A DNA stretch of 64,000 bases, taken from NCBI GenBank assembly GCA_030762895.1, contig CM061069.1, forward strand, positions 3,479,678-3,543,677, written 5' to 3'. Positions 1 to 12,315 of the stretch are shown piece after piece. The stretch comes from Sophora flavescens (lineage: Eukaryota > Streptophyta > Magnoliopsida > Fabales > Fabaceae). Below the pieces are notes generated by a model. The model saw only the letters and a list, made by a program, of their open reading frames with translations. It ran no database searches and was not told the DNA's origin. The first letter of the stretch is position 1, and each line of letters begins with the position of its first letter. The translations under genes and the position numbers were made by a program.

Positions 1-89
1 CGACCGACTCCGTGGGCCGGGGCGCGGGCGGGCCACGAAGGCGGGCTCTGGGAAAAATGTGGGCGTCAGATTGGAATTTTTTTGGGGAT

Positions 90-2690
90 TTTCCATGGTG
101 TGTCGAGGCTATGGGTGCGTTTCCTCGACCTTGGTTGTGGATGGACGTGGTGTTAGGTGATGCCTTCCGGGGCGGAGTCGAAGCACCAAGAGACGGGTGA
201 TCGTCCTCAAGTGGCCTTGGAAGGGGTGGCAAACACCAGATCGACAGAAGTCACATCGGAAAGGATCCTCGCGATGTTATTGGTTTTTAAAAATGTTGGC
301 TTTCGATATTTATCAATTTTGCAGGGTACTCGATGGCGTGGTGAGGCTGTGGGTGTGCGGCTCCTCGACCTTGGCTGTGGACAGATGTGGTGTTAGGTGA
401 TGCCTTCTGGGGCGTAGCCGAAGCACCAAGAGACGGGTGATCGTCCTCAAGTTGCCTTGGAAGGGGTGGCAAACACCAGATCGACTGAAGGCACATCGGA
501 AAGGATCCTAGCGATGTTGTTGGTTTTAAAAAATGTTGTCTTTCGATATTTTTCAATTTTGTGGGGTACTCGATGGTGTGGGGAGGCTGTGGGTGCGTGA
601 CTCCTCGACCTTGGTTGTGGATGGACGTGGTCATAGGTGATACCATCCGGGGCGGAGTCGAAGCACCAAGATACGGGTGATCGTCCTGAAGTGGCATTGG
701 AAAGGGTGGCAAACACCAGATCAGCTGAAGGCGCATCAGAAATGATCTTCATAATGTTGTTGGTTTTTAAAAATGTTGGCTTTCGATATTTATCAATTTT
801 GTGGGGTACTCGATGGTGTGGTGAGGCGGTGGGTGCGCGACTCCTCGCCCTTTGATGTGGATGGACGTGGTTTTAGGTGATGCCTTTTGCGGTGGAGTCG
901 AAGCACCAAGAGACGGGTGATCTTCCTGAAGTGGCCTTGGAAAGGGTGGCAAACACCAGATCGGCTGAAGGCGCATCGAAAAGGATCCTTTCGATGTTGT
1001 TGGTTTTTAAAAATGTTGGCTTTCGATATTTATCAATTTCGTGGGGGTACTCGATGGTGTGTAGGTTGTGGGCACGCGGTTGTTCGACCTTGGTTGTGGA
1101 TGGCAGTGGTGTTAGGTTGTGCCTTCCGGGGCGGAGACGAAGCACCAAGAGACTGGTGATCGTCCTAAAGTGCTTTGGAAGGGGTGGCACACACCATATC
1201 GACTGAAGGCGCATCGGAAAGGATCATCGCGATGTTTTTGGTTTTTAAAAATGTTGGTTTTCGATATTTATCAATTTCGTGGGGTACTCAATTGTGTGGT
1301 GAGGCTGTGGGTGCGTGACTCCTCGAACTTGGCTGTGGATGGATGTGGTGTTAGGTGATACCTTCCGGGACTGAGCCGAAGCACCAAAGACGGGTGATTG
1401 TACTGAAGTGTCCTTCAAAGGGGTGGTAAACACCAGATCGACTGAAGGCGCATCGGAAAGGATCCCTTCGATGTTGTTGGTTTTTAAAAATGTTGGCTTT
1501 TGATATTTATCAATTTAGTGGGGTACTCGATGGTGTGGCGAGGCTGTGGGTGCGCGGCTCCTCGGCCTTGGTTGTGGATGGACGTGGAGATAGGTGATGC
1601 CTTCTGGGGCAGAGTCAAAGCACCAAGAGACGAGTGATCTTCCTGAAGTGGTGTTGGAAAGGGTGGAAAACACAAGATCGACTGAAGGCGCATCGGAAAT
1701 GATCTTCATGATGTTGTTTGTTTTTAAAAATGTTGGCTTTCAATATTTATTAATTTCGTGGGGTACTCGATGCTGTGGTCAGGGTGTGGGTGCATGGCTC
1801 CTCGACCTTTGCTGTGGATGGACGTGGTTTTAGGTGATGCCTTCTGGGGCAGTGACGAAGCACCAAGTGACGGGTGATCGTCCTGAAATGGCCTTGGAAG
1901 GGGTGGCAAACACCAGATCGGCTGAAGGCGCATCGAAAAGGATCCTTGTGATGTTGTTGGTTTTTAAAAATGTTGGCTTTCGATATATATCAATTTTGTG
2001 GGGTACTCGATGGTGTGGCGAGGCTTTGGGTGAGTGGCTCCTCGACCTTGGTTGCGGACGGACGTGGTCTTAGGTTATGCCTTCCGGGGCGGAGCCGAAG
2101 CACCAAGTGACGGGTGATCGTCCTGAAATGGCCTTGGAAGGGGTGGCAAACACCAGATCGGCTGAAGGCGCATCGAAAAGGATCCTCGTGATGTTGTTGG
2201 TTTTTAAAAATGTTGGCCTTCGATATTTATCAATTTTGTGGGATACTCAATGGTGTGGTGAGGCTGTGGGTGTGAGGCTCCTCGACCTTGGCTGTGGATG
2301 GACGTGGTGTTAGGTGATGCCTTTCGGGGCGGAGACGAAGCACCAAGAGATGGGTGATCATCCTTAAGTGGCCTTGGAAGTGGTGGAAAACACCAGATCA
2401 GCTGAAGGGATATCGGAAAGGATCCTCGTGATGTTCTTGGTTTTTAAAAATGTTTCCTTTCGATATTTATCAATTTCATGGAGTACACTATGGTGTGCTG
2501 AGGCTGTGGGTGCGCGGCTTCTCGACATTGGCTGTTGATGGACGTGGTGTTAGGTGATGCCTTCAGGGGCGGAGCAGAAGCACCAAAAGATGGGTGATCG
2601 TCCTGAAGTGGCCTTGTAAGGGGTGGCAAACACCAGATCGACTGAAGGTGTATCGGAAAGGAACGTTACGATGTTGTTGGTTTTTAAAGC
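90..2690. repeat. ~240-bp tandem satellite array, about 11 copies
   Basis: A block of about 240 bp recurs head to tail. The landmark caccaagagacgggtgat (with small changes) appears near 185, 425, 665, 905, 1143, 1383, 1620, 1861, 2101, 2341 and 2581. Units differ by scattered substitutions and 1-2 bp indels. Each unit contains a run like ggtttttaaaaatgttggc followed by an AT-rich stretch, and the rest is markedly more GC-rich than the rest of the window. Bases 1-89 look like a diverged edge unit with a GC-rich start. Because 240 is a multiple of three, most units carry a ~79-codon open frame on the plus strand and a ~69-codon one on the minus strand. Those frames drift with the indels and look like a by-product of the period. 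The last unit stops at about 2690 against the transposase gene. Confidence 0.93.
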
Positions 2691-5135
2691 TGAAACTGAT
2701 GAAACTGATGATAGCAAAAGTGATCATAGTGTTGAGGATGTTATAATCGATGATAGTGCTGATGATGGTGAACATGATGATTATTTTGAAGGTGAAGAGG
2801 GAGGTGCTTCACCATATGTTCCAGTCAATGCCAATGCAGAAACTGAAGGTGAACCTGTAGTGGTCAATGCCACTGCTAAAACACAAGGAGAACCTGTTGT
2901 GGTTAATGCTAACGTTGAAGCAGACGCTACAATTTCAGACGGATATGAATCTGAAGCTGTATGTAGCATGGATGGATCTTCTGATGATGAACAAATCAAA
3001 CCAAACAATAACATGTACAATCCGGCAGCAACATGGACTATAAGTGGAAGGTTGGCACTGAATTCTCATCAATCAACCAATTCAAAGAGGCTATGAAGGA
3101 ATGGGCATTGTTCAATGGGAGGGAAATAAGGTATGTTAAGAATGACAAGATTAGGTGTAGAGTGAAATGCGTAGGGGGATTTTACGATTGGATGGCATTT
3201 GTTAGCAAAGTTGGTAAAGAGTTAACTTACAGGTTAAAGACATACAAAGGGGAACACACTTGTGGGACAACATTTAAAGGGTATCTGGCTTCTTCTAATT
3301 GGGTTGCAGATAAATTGTCTGCCACAATGAGGGTGGATGAGAAGAAGAAACTTGCTCATGTTATCCAAGACGTGAAGTAAAAGTACATGGCTGATATCTC
3401 GGTTACAAAGGCATATTGGGAAAGAAGGAAGGCTCTTGAGCAACTAGAAGGTCAGGCAGTTGCACAATACTCTAGAATTTGGGATTATTGTGGAGAGGTC
3501 AGAAATAAAAATGTGGGTTCAACACTAAAAGTGATGGTGGATCGACCATCACTAACACACGAGCCACGTTTTCAAAGATTATACATGTGCATAGATGCTG
3601 TGAAGAAGGGTTTTTTGGTTGCTTGTAGACCTATTATTAGAGTTGATGGGTGTCATCTAAATGGTCAATATGGACAGCAGTTGTTGGTTGCCGTTAAAAG
3701 GGATCCAAATGATAACTACTTCCCCATAGGTGTGACTGCAGTTGAGGCCGAAACGAAAGACTCATGGGGGGTTCTTGACACTCTTGTTACAAGATTTTTA
3801 CTCTCAAGGGCAAAGGAGATTTGTTTAGATGTGTGACCAGCAAAAGGTATGTTTCTCCCTGTTATAAAATGCACTTAATGACTGATAATTACTGTTTTGG
3901 CTGTTTTAAACTGTTAGTAGCTTTTACTGCAAGAGTGACATGCTAATGAATAACATTTCTAAAGATTTTAATGGGAGGATACTGGAGGCCAGAGACAAGC
4001 CTGTTCTAACCATGCTGGAGTGGATTAGATGCTATTGCATGAAAAGATTTTAAGAGAAAAAGACTAAGGGTGTGAAGTACAAAGGGAAGATATTGCCTAA
4101 GCCTAAGAAGAGGTTAGATACAGAAGTGATTTCCTTAAGAAATTGGACAGCTACGTGGGGTGGAGAACTGAAGTTTGAAGTGGATAATAACAACAAGAAC
4201 ATTTCCGAGAAGTTTGTAGTTGATCTATTGAGTGGAAGCTGTAGTTGAAGATTTTGGGGGCTGATAGGTTTGCCTTGCCAGCATGCTTTAGTGCAATATA
4301 TTGGATGGGAGAAAGACTGGAGGACTATATAAGCAACTACTACTCACCTGCGGCCTATGTGGCGTGTTATAGCCCAGTGGTGAACCCAATAAATGAGGAG
4401 AATCTATGGCCAACTATGAACATGGACAAGATTCTCCCTCCAATATATAGAGCGAAGCCAAGGAGACCTAGGATGTTAAGGAGGAGGGAACATGATGAAA
4501 ATCCAAATCCATCTAGAAGTACAAGAATTGGCACATGGATAAGGTGCTCGCGGTGCAAGCAAATTGGACACAATAGAGTTTCTTGCAAGCAACCTACTGT
4601 TGAAACCCAAGCTGCTGGAAATGGTTCACAAGTTGTAGATTATGGTTCTCAAACACCTGCAACTGTTGGATTTGGTGTTGCAGCCCCTGCACATGCTATA
4701 AATGGTTCCCAAGCACCAGCAACAGGTTCCCAAACACCTGCACCTAGTTCCCAACCTACTAAATGTGGTGTTGCAGCTCCTGCACATACTGGAAATGGTT
4801 CCCAAACTCATGTGGCCGGTTCCCAAGCACCTGCAACTACTAGAAATGGTTCCTAGCCTGCTGAATGTGATGTTGCAGCCCCTGCACCTGCTGTAACAAC
4901 ACCTACAACAACACTTACAAGTGCAAGTATTGGGAGAGGAAAAGGGAGAGGAAGAGGGAGAGCCGTGTGGATCCCTCTTGGATCTACTAGTGCATCTCAA
5001 CCTAGTACTGGAAGAGGGGGATGAAGAGGGAGGGCTGCCATAGCTCCAGGTTTGAGAAGGCCAAAGCTTCCAACAAAGAAGAGAAGTGATTTTGACACAA
5101 CCAATGCACTTCAACCACCTCCAAACACCGAATGA
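2623..5135 (+). pseudogene. MuDR-family (MULE) transposase, broken
   Basis: Would encode a nuclear DNA transposase. In order, an acidic Asp/Glu-rich N-terminus (2690-3030) is followed, after a 1-nt frameshift near 3030, by the MuDR DNA-binding domain (3033-3380, starting DYKWKVGTEFSS). An in-frame TAA lies at 3378-3380. The start of the MULE catalytic domain follows (3387-3836, with VDGCHLNGQYGQQLL and KDSWGVLDTL). Most of the catalytic core is missing, with a possible intron-like gtatgt near 3847. The C-terminal part resumes at about 3964. The SWIM finger (CSC...GLPCQHA, ~4228-4290) is split by a 1-nt frameshift. A CCHC knuckle CSRCKQIGHNRVSC (~4546-4590) follows, then a repetitive Ala/Pro/Gly-Ser-Gln tail with stops at 4854-4856 and ~5022. 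The ATG at 2623 lies in the satellite repeat, so the native start is lost. Confidence 0.88.
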
Positions 5136-5609
5136 ATATAGTTGTGTGGGTCCACAATTTTTTGTAAAGATTCCATCTAGATAGAAGGTGATAGGATATG
5201 TCGTGTGACTGTCATGTTTGGGACCACACCTTTTTGCAACTTTTGATTTTTTGTTGATGGAATTTATAGTATTTTAATATGTATTGGATAATTGTCATAC
5301 CAATGTTTCTTTTAAGGCTTGGAATATATGGACCACTTTCATAAATAGTGTTTGGTTGCCTTTGCTTTTGATTATCAGACTTGTATTTTGTTTTCAATGT
5401 ATTTTGCATATTATTACACATAACAGGTGGCACAGTTCCTTGTCAGCATCCATGTCACCAACTCACTAACAGTGGACTAACAATTGACTAACTGAAGGAC
5501 CTAATTACAAATAAAATGATAGTTCAGGGACCTGATTACAAATTTTAAAAGTAGAGGGACCTATTTGAAAATTACCAAAAAGTTCAGGGACCTAGGGAGT
5601 AATTAAACC
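2690..5609 (+). mobile_element. Mutator-like DNA transposon (MULE), 5' end missing, degenerate
   Basis: Contains a MuDR-type transposase gene in pieces and a 3' non-coding tail. The tail ends in a segment whose reverse complement begins GGTTTAATTACTCCCTAGGT and repeats the phrase 'ggtccct' at intervals, which is the style of a plant MULE terminal inverted repeat. No matching 5' terminal repeat is visible. Where it should be, the 240-bp satellite array abuts the coding region. The element is therefore truncated or rearranged at its left end and cannot be mobile as a unit. Confidence 0.75.
4619..4900 (+). repeat. coding minisatellite in the MULE C-terminus
   Basis: Short imperfect repeats of the type ggttcccaagcacctgcaac encode GSQ-A/T-PAT-like units. 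They form the low-complexity tail of the transposase. Unit lengths vary, so this is a degenerate repeat that probably expanded by slippage. Confidence 0.6.
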
Positions 5610-5670
5610 TTTTTTTAAAAAAAAAGTTACGATTCCTAACTTCTAAAAGATGGAAACACAATAGAAAAGG
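5136..5670. other. MULE 3' non-coding tail and probable terminal inverted repeat; short A/T-rich spacer
   Basis: No coding sequence. 5136-5460 is the 3' flank of the transposase. 5468-5609 has the phrase 'agggacct' spaced through it, with 'gttcaggga' at ~5522 and ~5582, and ends in taattaaacc. That is the kind of sequence found at plant MULE termini. 5610-5670 is an A/T-run spacer before the next LTR. Confidence 0.55.
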
Positions 5671-7070
5671 TGTTGGTGTAAGCCCTAGTGGCCAATCTAT
5701 TTTGAATAGGTCATTATTTGTATCATGAATTTGATCATATATTTGATATATGAATAAGGCATTAATTTATTATGTTATTAGTTTATAGCATAATAAAGTC
5801 CTTAGAATAGGCAGTTCATTCAATGAGATATTAAGTACGTGACTTGATCGTGAGACCTCATTGAATCATAGAACGCTATTCTTAAATATCCGTAGTCGAG
5901 TATTATTGTTAATTAGGACGACAATAATGCATAGAGACTATTGTGTGAGTAGGCTGATGACCACATCTCACGGGTCATGGATATGTGATATCAAGTCAGC
6001 ACACAGGTATAAATATTAGGAGTAATATTTATACTGGATGACCCACTATGAGAATACTTCATAATAGTTATGTAAGTGTCATAAGTATTCTCATGGAGAC
6101 CATAGTGAAGTAGTACGTCCTTCGACTTGAACTCACTACGATTCCTACATGAGGAGTTGTAGGCTTTAATGCTATCAAACGTCACACGTAACAAGGTGAT
6201 CATAAAGGTTATTGGGCCTGCAATAAATCATGTTGAGGAGTGTGAGTAATGTAGACAGGATTCGTCCCTCCTACATAACAGGGGTAATGTCTTGGGGCCC
6301 TCGATAGAGTGAGACGTGAAATATGCATGGCCACGCGGAAGTGGGCCAATATGTGATATTGGACCCATTTATGATTACACGTCTACTCGGGGATCGAGCA
6401 ACAAATAATTGAACATAACAAGGATGACACCATTATGCCTTGTGTTCAAATAAGACATATGGACGACGGGACATTTACTGCACGGTAAATTTTGGTCGCG
6501 GTAAGGAAAAAATCGGATCACTGATACTCTCGCTAATTGGGTAGTAATGATACATTTCTAGATGCCACTCATTATTTATAATATTTAATTTTATAGTTAA
6601 TATTTGATATTATTATAATGGTTAATATTATTGCCAACTTAGTGGGAGCCTATAGGGTCACACGCATAGAGCAAATGCGGAGCAATTATATTAATTAAAT
6701 ATGATTTAATTAATATAAGGACAATTGGGCTTGTAGTATACTAAGCCCAATAGGGTAAGCAGTTAGGTTAAAGGGAGCTGCCAACTTATAAATAGAAGTG
6801 CTCTCCCCTCTAACCTAGGCTTGCTAACTGTGCCTCCCGTAGCCGTCATCTAGAACAAGACGTATAGCTCCGACGCCCATTTGCTCGCGTGGACTGAGTA
6901 GAGGTGCTTCTCCTTTGTGACACTGGTGATCGAAAAATTAAAGCACGCTTCAAGAGGTAAACACTATTTGCCATTTGTGATTCATGTTTGTAATGTACGA
7001 TCCATGGGGATGATTTTCTTCCGCCTTGAGATTTGATTTTAGAAGAGGATAATCTCATGAAAACCCAACA
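5671..7070 (+). repeat. 5' LTR of copia element F
   Basis: Starts TGTTGG and ends CCAACA, the usual short inverted TG...CA ends, and is directly followed by a tRNA-Met-type primer binding site. Length 1400 bp. A TATA box lies at 6787. Only one copy is present in the window, so its age cannot be judged from an LTR pair. Confidence 0.85.
6787..6795 (+). promoter_or_regulatory. TATA box of the F LTR
   Basis: TATAAATAG sits about 285 bp before the LTR end, in the position expected for the U3/R border of a retrotransposon promoter. Inference from motif and position only. Confidence 0.55.
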
Positions 7071-7071
7071 G

Positions 7072-7083
7072 TGGTATCAGAGC
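7072..7083 (+). promoter_or_regulatory. Primer binding site of F (initiator tRNA-Met type)
   Basis: TGGTATCAGAGC lies one base after the LTR end. This is the standard plant retrotransposon PBS complementary to the 3' end of initiator tRNA-Met. Confidence 0.85.
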
Positions 7084-9084
7084 GTATGGTCGTTATTACC
7101 GTGAATTCTTATGTGCTTGTTTGCCTTGTTTGATAACATGATTTTTGTTTTGGATATGATTCAATTGAAATGCATGTTATCTCTTCGTTGGTAAATTGAT
7201 GTATTGGAACAGTATTTCAAAAGCATCCATATGTAAACCTTCACGCATGTCCTTTTAAAATTGGCGTCAGATTGCTTTTTGGAATAATATTGAAATGCTT
7301 TTTGAACAGCATGTGAAATTTTCAATTGAATTGTTTTTGAAGTCAAGAGTTTCACGTTACTATGTGCAGACCTCAAACAAAATTCTTTTTCAAAAGTCAA
7401 TATCATGATTTTAATATGATTGCCTGTTTGGTTGAGATTGTTCTCAACGCAAACGACGATTTTTTTCAGTTTGGGGTCGCTGTTTATGTATCTGGGTACT
7501 GTTTATGCATTTGTTTAAGAAACTCTGTTGGAAATAATTGATTCCTGGTGGGTCAAAACTGAGTTTTGTGAAAGCAAAAATTTCTAGCTTTTCCGTTGAA
7601 AATAATTGATTCTAGATGTAGGACCCACAAAATTCTACATATTTAGACTTCAAAAGTGATTTTACTTTTTCATCCAAACAAAATCAATTCTTCTAAACCC
7701 ACTTTTTTAAATATTGTTACGAAACACAATCAATGTTTTTAACCTTGATTTTTTCAAAATCAATTCTATCAAAATCTAAAACAAACGGAATGTCCGTGAT
7801 CTTTTAATATGATTGAGATCAAATACGATGAACGTACAGTGTATGTGGAATTGGGTCCTTGTTCCGAAATTTTGTTACACGCGAATTAGAATTGATATTT
7901 ATTAAAATACAAAATCAATTTGGTTTTTACGTGATATTTGTGTTCAGTTTGGAATTCACGTGATATTCGGAATTTACGTGATATTTGATTTCAATTTGGA
8001 ATTTGAAATAGGTAATATCTTGCCTTTGTTTTTAAATTGGCATGACCACTATGTTATTACGTGATTTGATCTTCGATGATTGATATTTTCATTCAACGAC
8101 CATTAAGTCTTACTTTTGAATTTGAATGCTAAGTAAAAGTGTTTTACTTTTTGAAACAAGGACCCGTGTATGGATCAAGAAATTGAATTCAAAAGTTTTT
8201 CAATTTAAATTCATCTAATATTAATAAAAATAATAATTATAAAAGAGTTTTATTTTATTATTGATTGTTATTAAATATTTTATGTTAAGGTATATGGTTA
8301 TGGCCTTAGATTATGGTGTTATTTATTTTGGTCAAATACGACCTGCGTGTCGTGATTTATTTATTTATTTAAATACGGCTTGCGTGTCGTGCCTTTTTAA
8401 TTAATTATTTATTTATTTTATAAATAATGTAATTGCTCGAGTTGAAGAGGTGGTAACATCATGACGTCGTGGGAGAAGCTTGAGAAGCTTGCTTGAGGGT
8501 CAAAGAATTGTAATAAATTAGTTATTTAATTCTTGTACATTAGGAGATCATAACCGTAGTACCTTATCTTATATGTTTTTGTATGGGATGCATGAAATGT
8601 ATGTTTATATATGAGATGCATGAAATGTATGGTTGTATGCATATATGTCTTGTATGTTATATATAATAATTAAATGTATGATAGCATGTATTTCATGTAT
8701 GCTGAGAGACACTTTGTATGTGATACAACGCCGATGAGATCAATTTTAATGAAAATCCCTCAAAAGGAAATATTAAATTTAAAAGCCTTCCAATGCATGA
8801 CACTCATCAAGACTAATATTGAATGTGTGTAGGTCCGCCAAAGTGGGGGTGAATTTTTCTATAATAGTAAGATACGAAGGGACAATTGTAATGTCCAACT
8901 GCAATCCATTAGGTCTAACTTAACTAAGCCAAATTCAGCAGGATTGAAAGGCATATAGGCGATGAGTTGGGCTTTAATTCATGAGATGAATTAGAATAAG
9001 AGTTATTCACCCAACTGATCCAAGAGTCACATGAGATGTAATTGGAAAGGAGTTTCCTACCTAAATAACTAAGTTTTGGAGGAT
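7084..9084 (+). other. Long untranslated leader of F
   Basis: AT-rich, no convincing coding sequence. It includes a two-copy repeat of a ~50-bp unit containing cctgcgtgtcgtg / cttgcgtgtcgtg with TTTA runs (8335-8410). It also has a short repeat of gatgcatgaaatgtatg (~8587-8635). The sequence is cut at 9084 by element A1 and continues at 16172. Confidence 0.55.
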
Positions 9085-10485
9085 TGATGTCGTGCGCGAT
9101 GTACGTCGTGCGATCCGGCAAGTGTACCGGATTGTCGCCAAGTAATAAAAAGATATCGATCCAACAGAGACCGTGATCTCAAATCACATCTAATTGTTAT
9201 ATGATAAAACTGGACTGTATAAAAAGATTTGGGTTTTTAGAATAAGAGATAACTTGGGAAATCAAATAAGGAATGCAATCAAGTAAAAGAGAAAGTAAAT
9301 CAATTTATGGTTTTTCATATCTAAATAGATTCCTAGGAATTTGGGTTACCAACAAGATCGTTTATGTTACTAAACTGACTAACCCTTGTTAATTATTAAA
9401 ATTGCCTTGAAGGCGAATTTATCCTCAAATAGTTAATGCTCCCTCTCGAGTTACAAAAACCGTGCCCAATTAAACCAACCCCTACTCTCGTGGTAGTCGA
9501 ATTTAGATTAGACCCTTTGCACTTTGTGACAATTCGTTAATCCTCGAAGGACCGCTTCTAACTCTCATGATTTAAGTCCTAAGTCTGATTCTATAGATTT
9601 GATACCTATGTTCACCGCTAGGTTCCTCCTTAGAATATCTAGGTCACGCAAATAAGCGGCAGCCGAATTTACGAGTAATTAAAACACTAGAAATCAGATC
9701 TAAAGCAAAATCACAATTAACAGAGATATAACATCAATTCATTGCCATAAACAAACCTTGGGCATAGCCCCAATCCCTAGAAATTAAACTACTACTCAAG
9801 CCTTGTCATGGTGATGACAAGCTTGGTTAACAACAACATGAAATAAAAATAAGAAAAGAGAAGAGGAAGAAGAAGATAGATCCTAAATTATAGCCTAAGA
9901 GTAGCAGCCAAAAGTCTTCTTTTGCCTCTGCCCAGATGCCTTATTTATAGATTAGGGAAGTTAGAATCCCAATCTAACACAAATTCAGATCTAAATCAGT
10001 TGCTTTAGATCCAAGTAATGCGCGTCATGGCCGTGATGGCCATCACGGCCAGGCCGTGACGGATTCTGCATTGGGTGTTTCTTCAATTTTTGGTCTGTCA
10101 CAGTCGTGACCACCATCACGGCTAGGCCGTGATCAGTTCTGCCTGTGAGGGTCTGGTTCAGCTGACATGTCACGGCCGTGATGGGCATCACGACTAGGCC
10201 GTGACCAGTTCTGACTTCAGTCTTCTTTCATTTTAGCTCTGCTTGATCATAGCCGTGATGGGTGCTATTTGACTCATTTTCTTCACTTTTCAAGCCCCAT
10301 CTTCATCCCAGCTCCATCATGGCTAATCCTGAGCATTTAATCCTTAATTCCTGCAAAACAACACCACAAAACTGCCTTACCCGTTCCAAGGTAAAAACTA
10401 ACAAAAATCAAATTAAAAAATGCCTAAACTATATGAAAATGCATGTAAAATGACAATGAAATATGAGGTGTAATCACACTCATCA
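9085..10485 (-). repeat. 3' LTR of A1
   Basis: 1401 bp, very similar to the right LTR. Contains a TATA box on the minus strand (complement of 9941-9949) and three GC-rich palindromic units at 10024-10205. It is ~56 bp longer than its partner, mainly because the partner has lost sequence between two palindromes. Confidence 0.92.
10024..10205. repeat. Palindrome array, LTR copy 1
   Basis: Three units at a ~72-bp spacing. Each combines a TCACGGCCGTGA-like palindrome with ATCACGGCTAGGCCGTGAT, an inverted repeat with an 8-bp stem and 3-nt loop (some bases mutated). Both parts could fold into hairpins in DNA or RNA. GC content is far above the surrounding AT-rich LTR. Confidence 0.85.
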
Positions 10486-10500
10486 AATCACCCCAAGCTT
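10486..10500 (-). promoter_or_regulatory. Polypurine tract of A1
   Basis: On the minus strand AAGCTTGGGGTGATT immediately precedes the LTR start TGATGAGTG. This is where plus-strand DNA synthesis primes in LTR elements. A second similar tract (AAGCTTGGGGTAGGG) lies on the minus strand at about 11739-11753. Confidence 0.7.
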
Positions 10501-12312
10501 AAGATTTTGCTTGTCCTCAAGAAATCACTAAGACCAGAAGATATAAATAATCAGAGCATGGATAGTGAACCAAGAACCTGAGTAACTAAATCAAGTGACA
10601 GGCGTATTCAATAAATACCCAAGATATAATCGATTTCAAGTCCAATTAGAAGCTTAGGTTCCCTAAATTCATATCCTCACTGATTCGGGCACTATTCTCA
10701 CCTCACTCAAGTGTTTAAGAGCATATGACAATTTGCTCAATTTCCTCAAGGAGGGTATTCTACCATAAGCTTGACTATTAACCAAATCTCTACTTTATTA
10801 ATGAAAACACAAAAATCAAGAGGTCTTTTACTTTGGTTGTAACGAGGCCATGGGATTAATCGTTAGGTGGGGAAATCAAGAAAAGGAAATTTCAAGAGGG
10901 TTAAACAAAATATCAACATTGCAAAGCATGACACCTTCTAAAATACCTTTTTGGGCTTTTGTTCACTTTTCCACCTTTCTTTCTTTCTTTTTATTTTTAT
11001 TTCTCACTTTCTTTTTGTCATCCCCTTCTCCATTTTTTTTGTTTATTTTATTTTATTTATTTGGAGAAGGGGAGATTTTCAGCTCAAGAGAAATATTTTT
11101 CTATCTTTCTCATCCCACAATTTTGTTTTTCAAACTACCTTTTTACCCTTTTTGCAACACTTTAAAAGGTGACATATCAAGCATCATTCCTCAAAATATT
11201 TCAAGGTACCAAGAAAAGTATTTTATTCTTTTAGGCTCGAAATTGGGCAACTAAGGGGTAGCATTTAATCAATCAAAGCTCAGAAGGCCAGAAAAGTACC
11301 TAGTGCCTCAATCATTTTCAAAAATTTTTAAATTTCAAAACGGTTTCAAGTCAAGTTCTAGAGAATACAATCCAAGAGGAATAAGACACTCTATCACAAA
11401 GAGTGGGGTAGCTTTAGTGAGTACCCCTTTTTGGCTCAAAAAATCCCACATTTAGTAGTTTAAAATCAATGAGAAACACAAATTTAAGGAACCACATGCT
11501 AATTATCAATTATCAAAAGATCATCTCAAGAATTTTTAATTTTAGCCTTATCACAAGAATAAAAAAAAATATGGGTTCAAAAATTCATTATCTCAATTTA
11601 TTTGGCACCAAGTCCTCACAATTGGATGCAAATTCTAAGTTAGGGGCAATCTAGAGAATGTGATCATGTAAAACTATGCCTATATGAATGCAACATGAAA
11701 AATGCAAAAAAAAAAATGCAAAAATTTGCAAAAATACCCCTACCCCAAGCTTAAAAACTTACATTGTCCCTAATGTAAATAATCAAGTCGGAGAGAGGAG
11801 AAAAATTGGAACAACTCACCGAGGTGGAAGCGGGTGCTGGCTCACATGCCAGTCAAAAGCTTGTTGGAAATTGTATCACGGCCGTGAGGCTCATCACGGC
11901 TAGGCCGTGATCAATTCTGGTGTGTAGGAGCTGGCCTGTCACGGCCGTGACCTGTATCACGGCTAGGCCGTGATACTCTCTGATCTTAGGGTCCTTCTCA
12001 TCACGCCCGTGACGCGTATCACAGCTGGGCCGTGATCCTTTCTGGTCTTCTTGGTTAGCTCATCACGGCCGTGACCACTGTCACGGCCTGGGCGTGATGA
12101 CTTCTGACTTTATTTGTCCCTACCCTTTTTGCTCTTCCTTCCTTCTTAACCTGTAAACACTCGACAAATGTATTAATTTATGATCTTTTTTCTCTTAATC
12201 TTCTCAAATTATTCAAGAGCTAAATTCAAAAACAAATGGTAAAGGGAAAGAAAACTTGGGTTGCCTCCCAAGAAGCACTTATTTACGGTCTTAAGATTGA
12301 CCATACTTCCTT
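10501..12312 (-). other. 3' non-coding interior of A1
   Basis: No real coding sequence. The open frames here arise from T-rich runs (10950-11170). At 12245-12275 the minus strand reads CTTCTTGGGAGGCAACCCAA, a motif I recognise from the 3' region of Athila/Tat elements, downstream of pol. It lies only ~50 bases after the protease ORF ends, so the whole RT-integrase block has been lost from between them. A second palindrome array lies at 11874-12106. Confidence 0.6.
11874..12106. repeat. Palindrome array, internal copy
   Basis: Four units at ~62-bp spacing of the same TCACGGCCGTGA plus ATCACGGCTAGGCCGTGAT type as in the LTRs, each with small changes. The spacer sequence differs from the LTR arrays, so this is a separate expansion of the same hairpin unit inside the element body. 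Confidence 0.85.
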
Positions 12313-12315
12313 CAA

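Noticed and set aside
1..100. GC-rich start as an rDNA spacer
   Set aside because: No rRNA gene, promoter or known spacer repeat can be recognised. It fits better as a diverged edge of the 240-bp array.
157..2313. Series of ~79-codon plus-strand ORFs and ~69-codon minus-strand ORFs as a tandem gene family
   Set aside because: They follow the 240-bp period on both strands at once, drift with 1-2 bp indels and match no protein family, so they are a by-product of the repeat.
10024..10205. Palindromes as bacterial terminators or operators
   Set aside because: The context is a eukaryotic LTR and there is no U-tract logic. They are kept as structural repeats.
10850..11254. Phe/Leu-rich ORFs resembling membrane proteins
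   Set aside because: Produced by T-rich runs on the antisense strand of A1. Three overlapping frames are open and none has a domain or conserved start.
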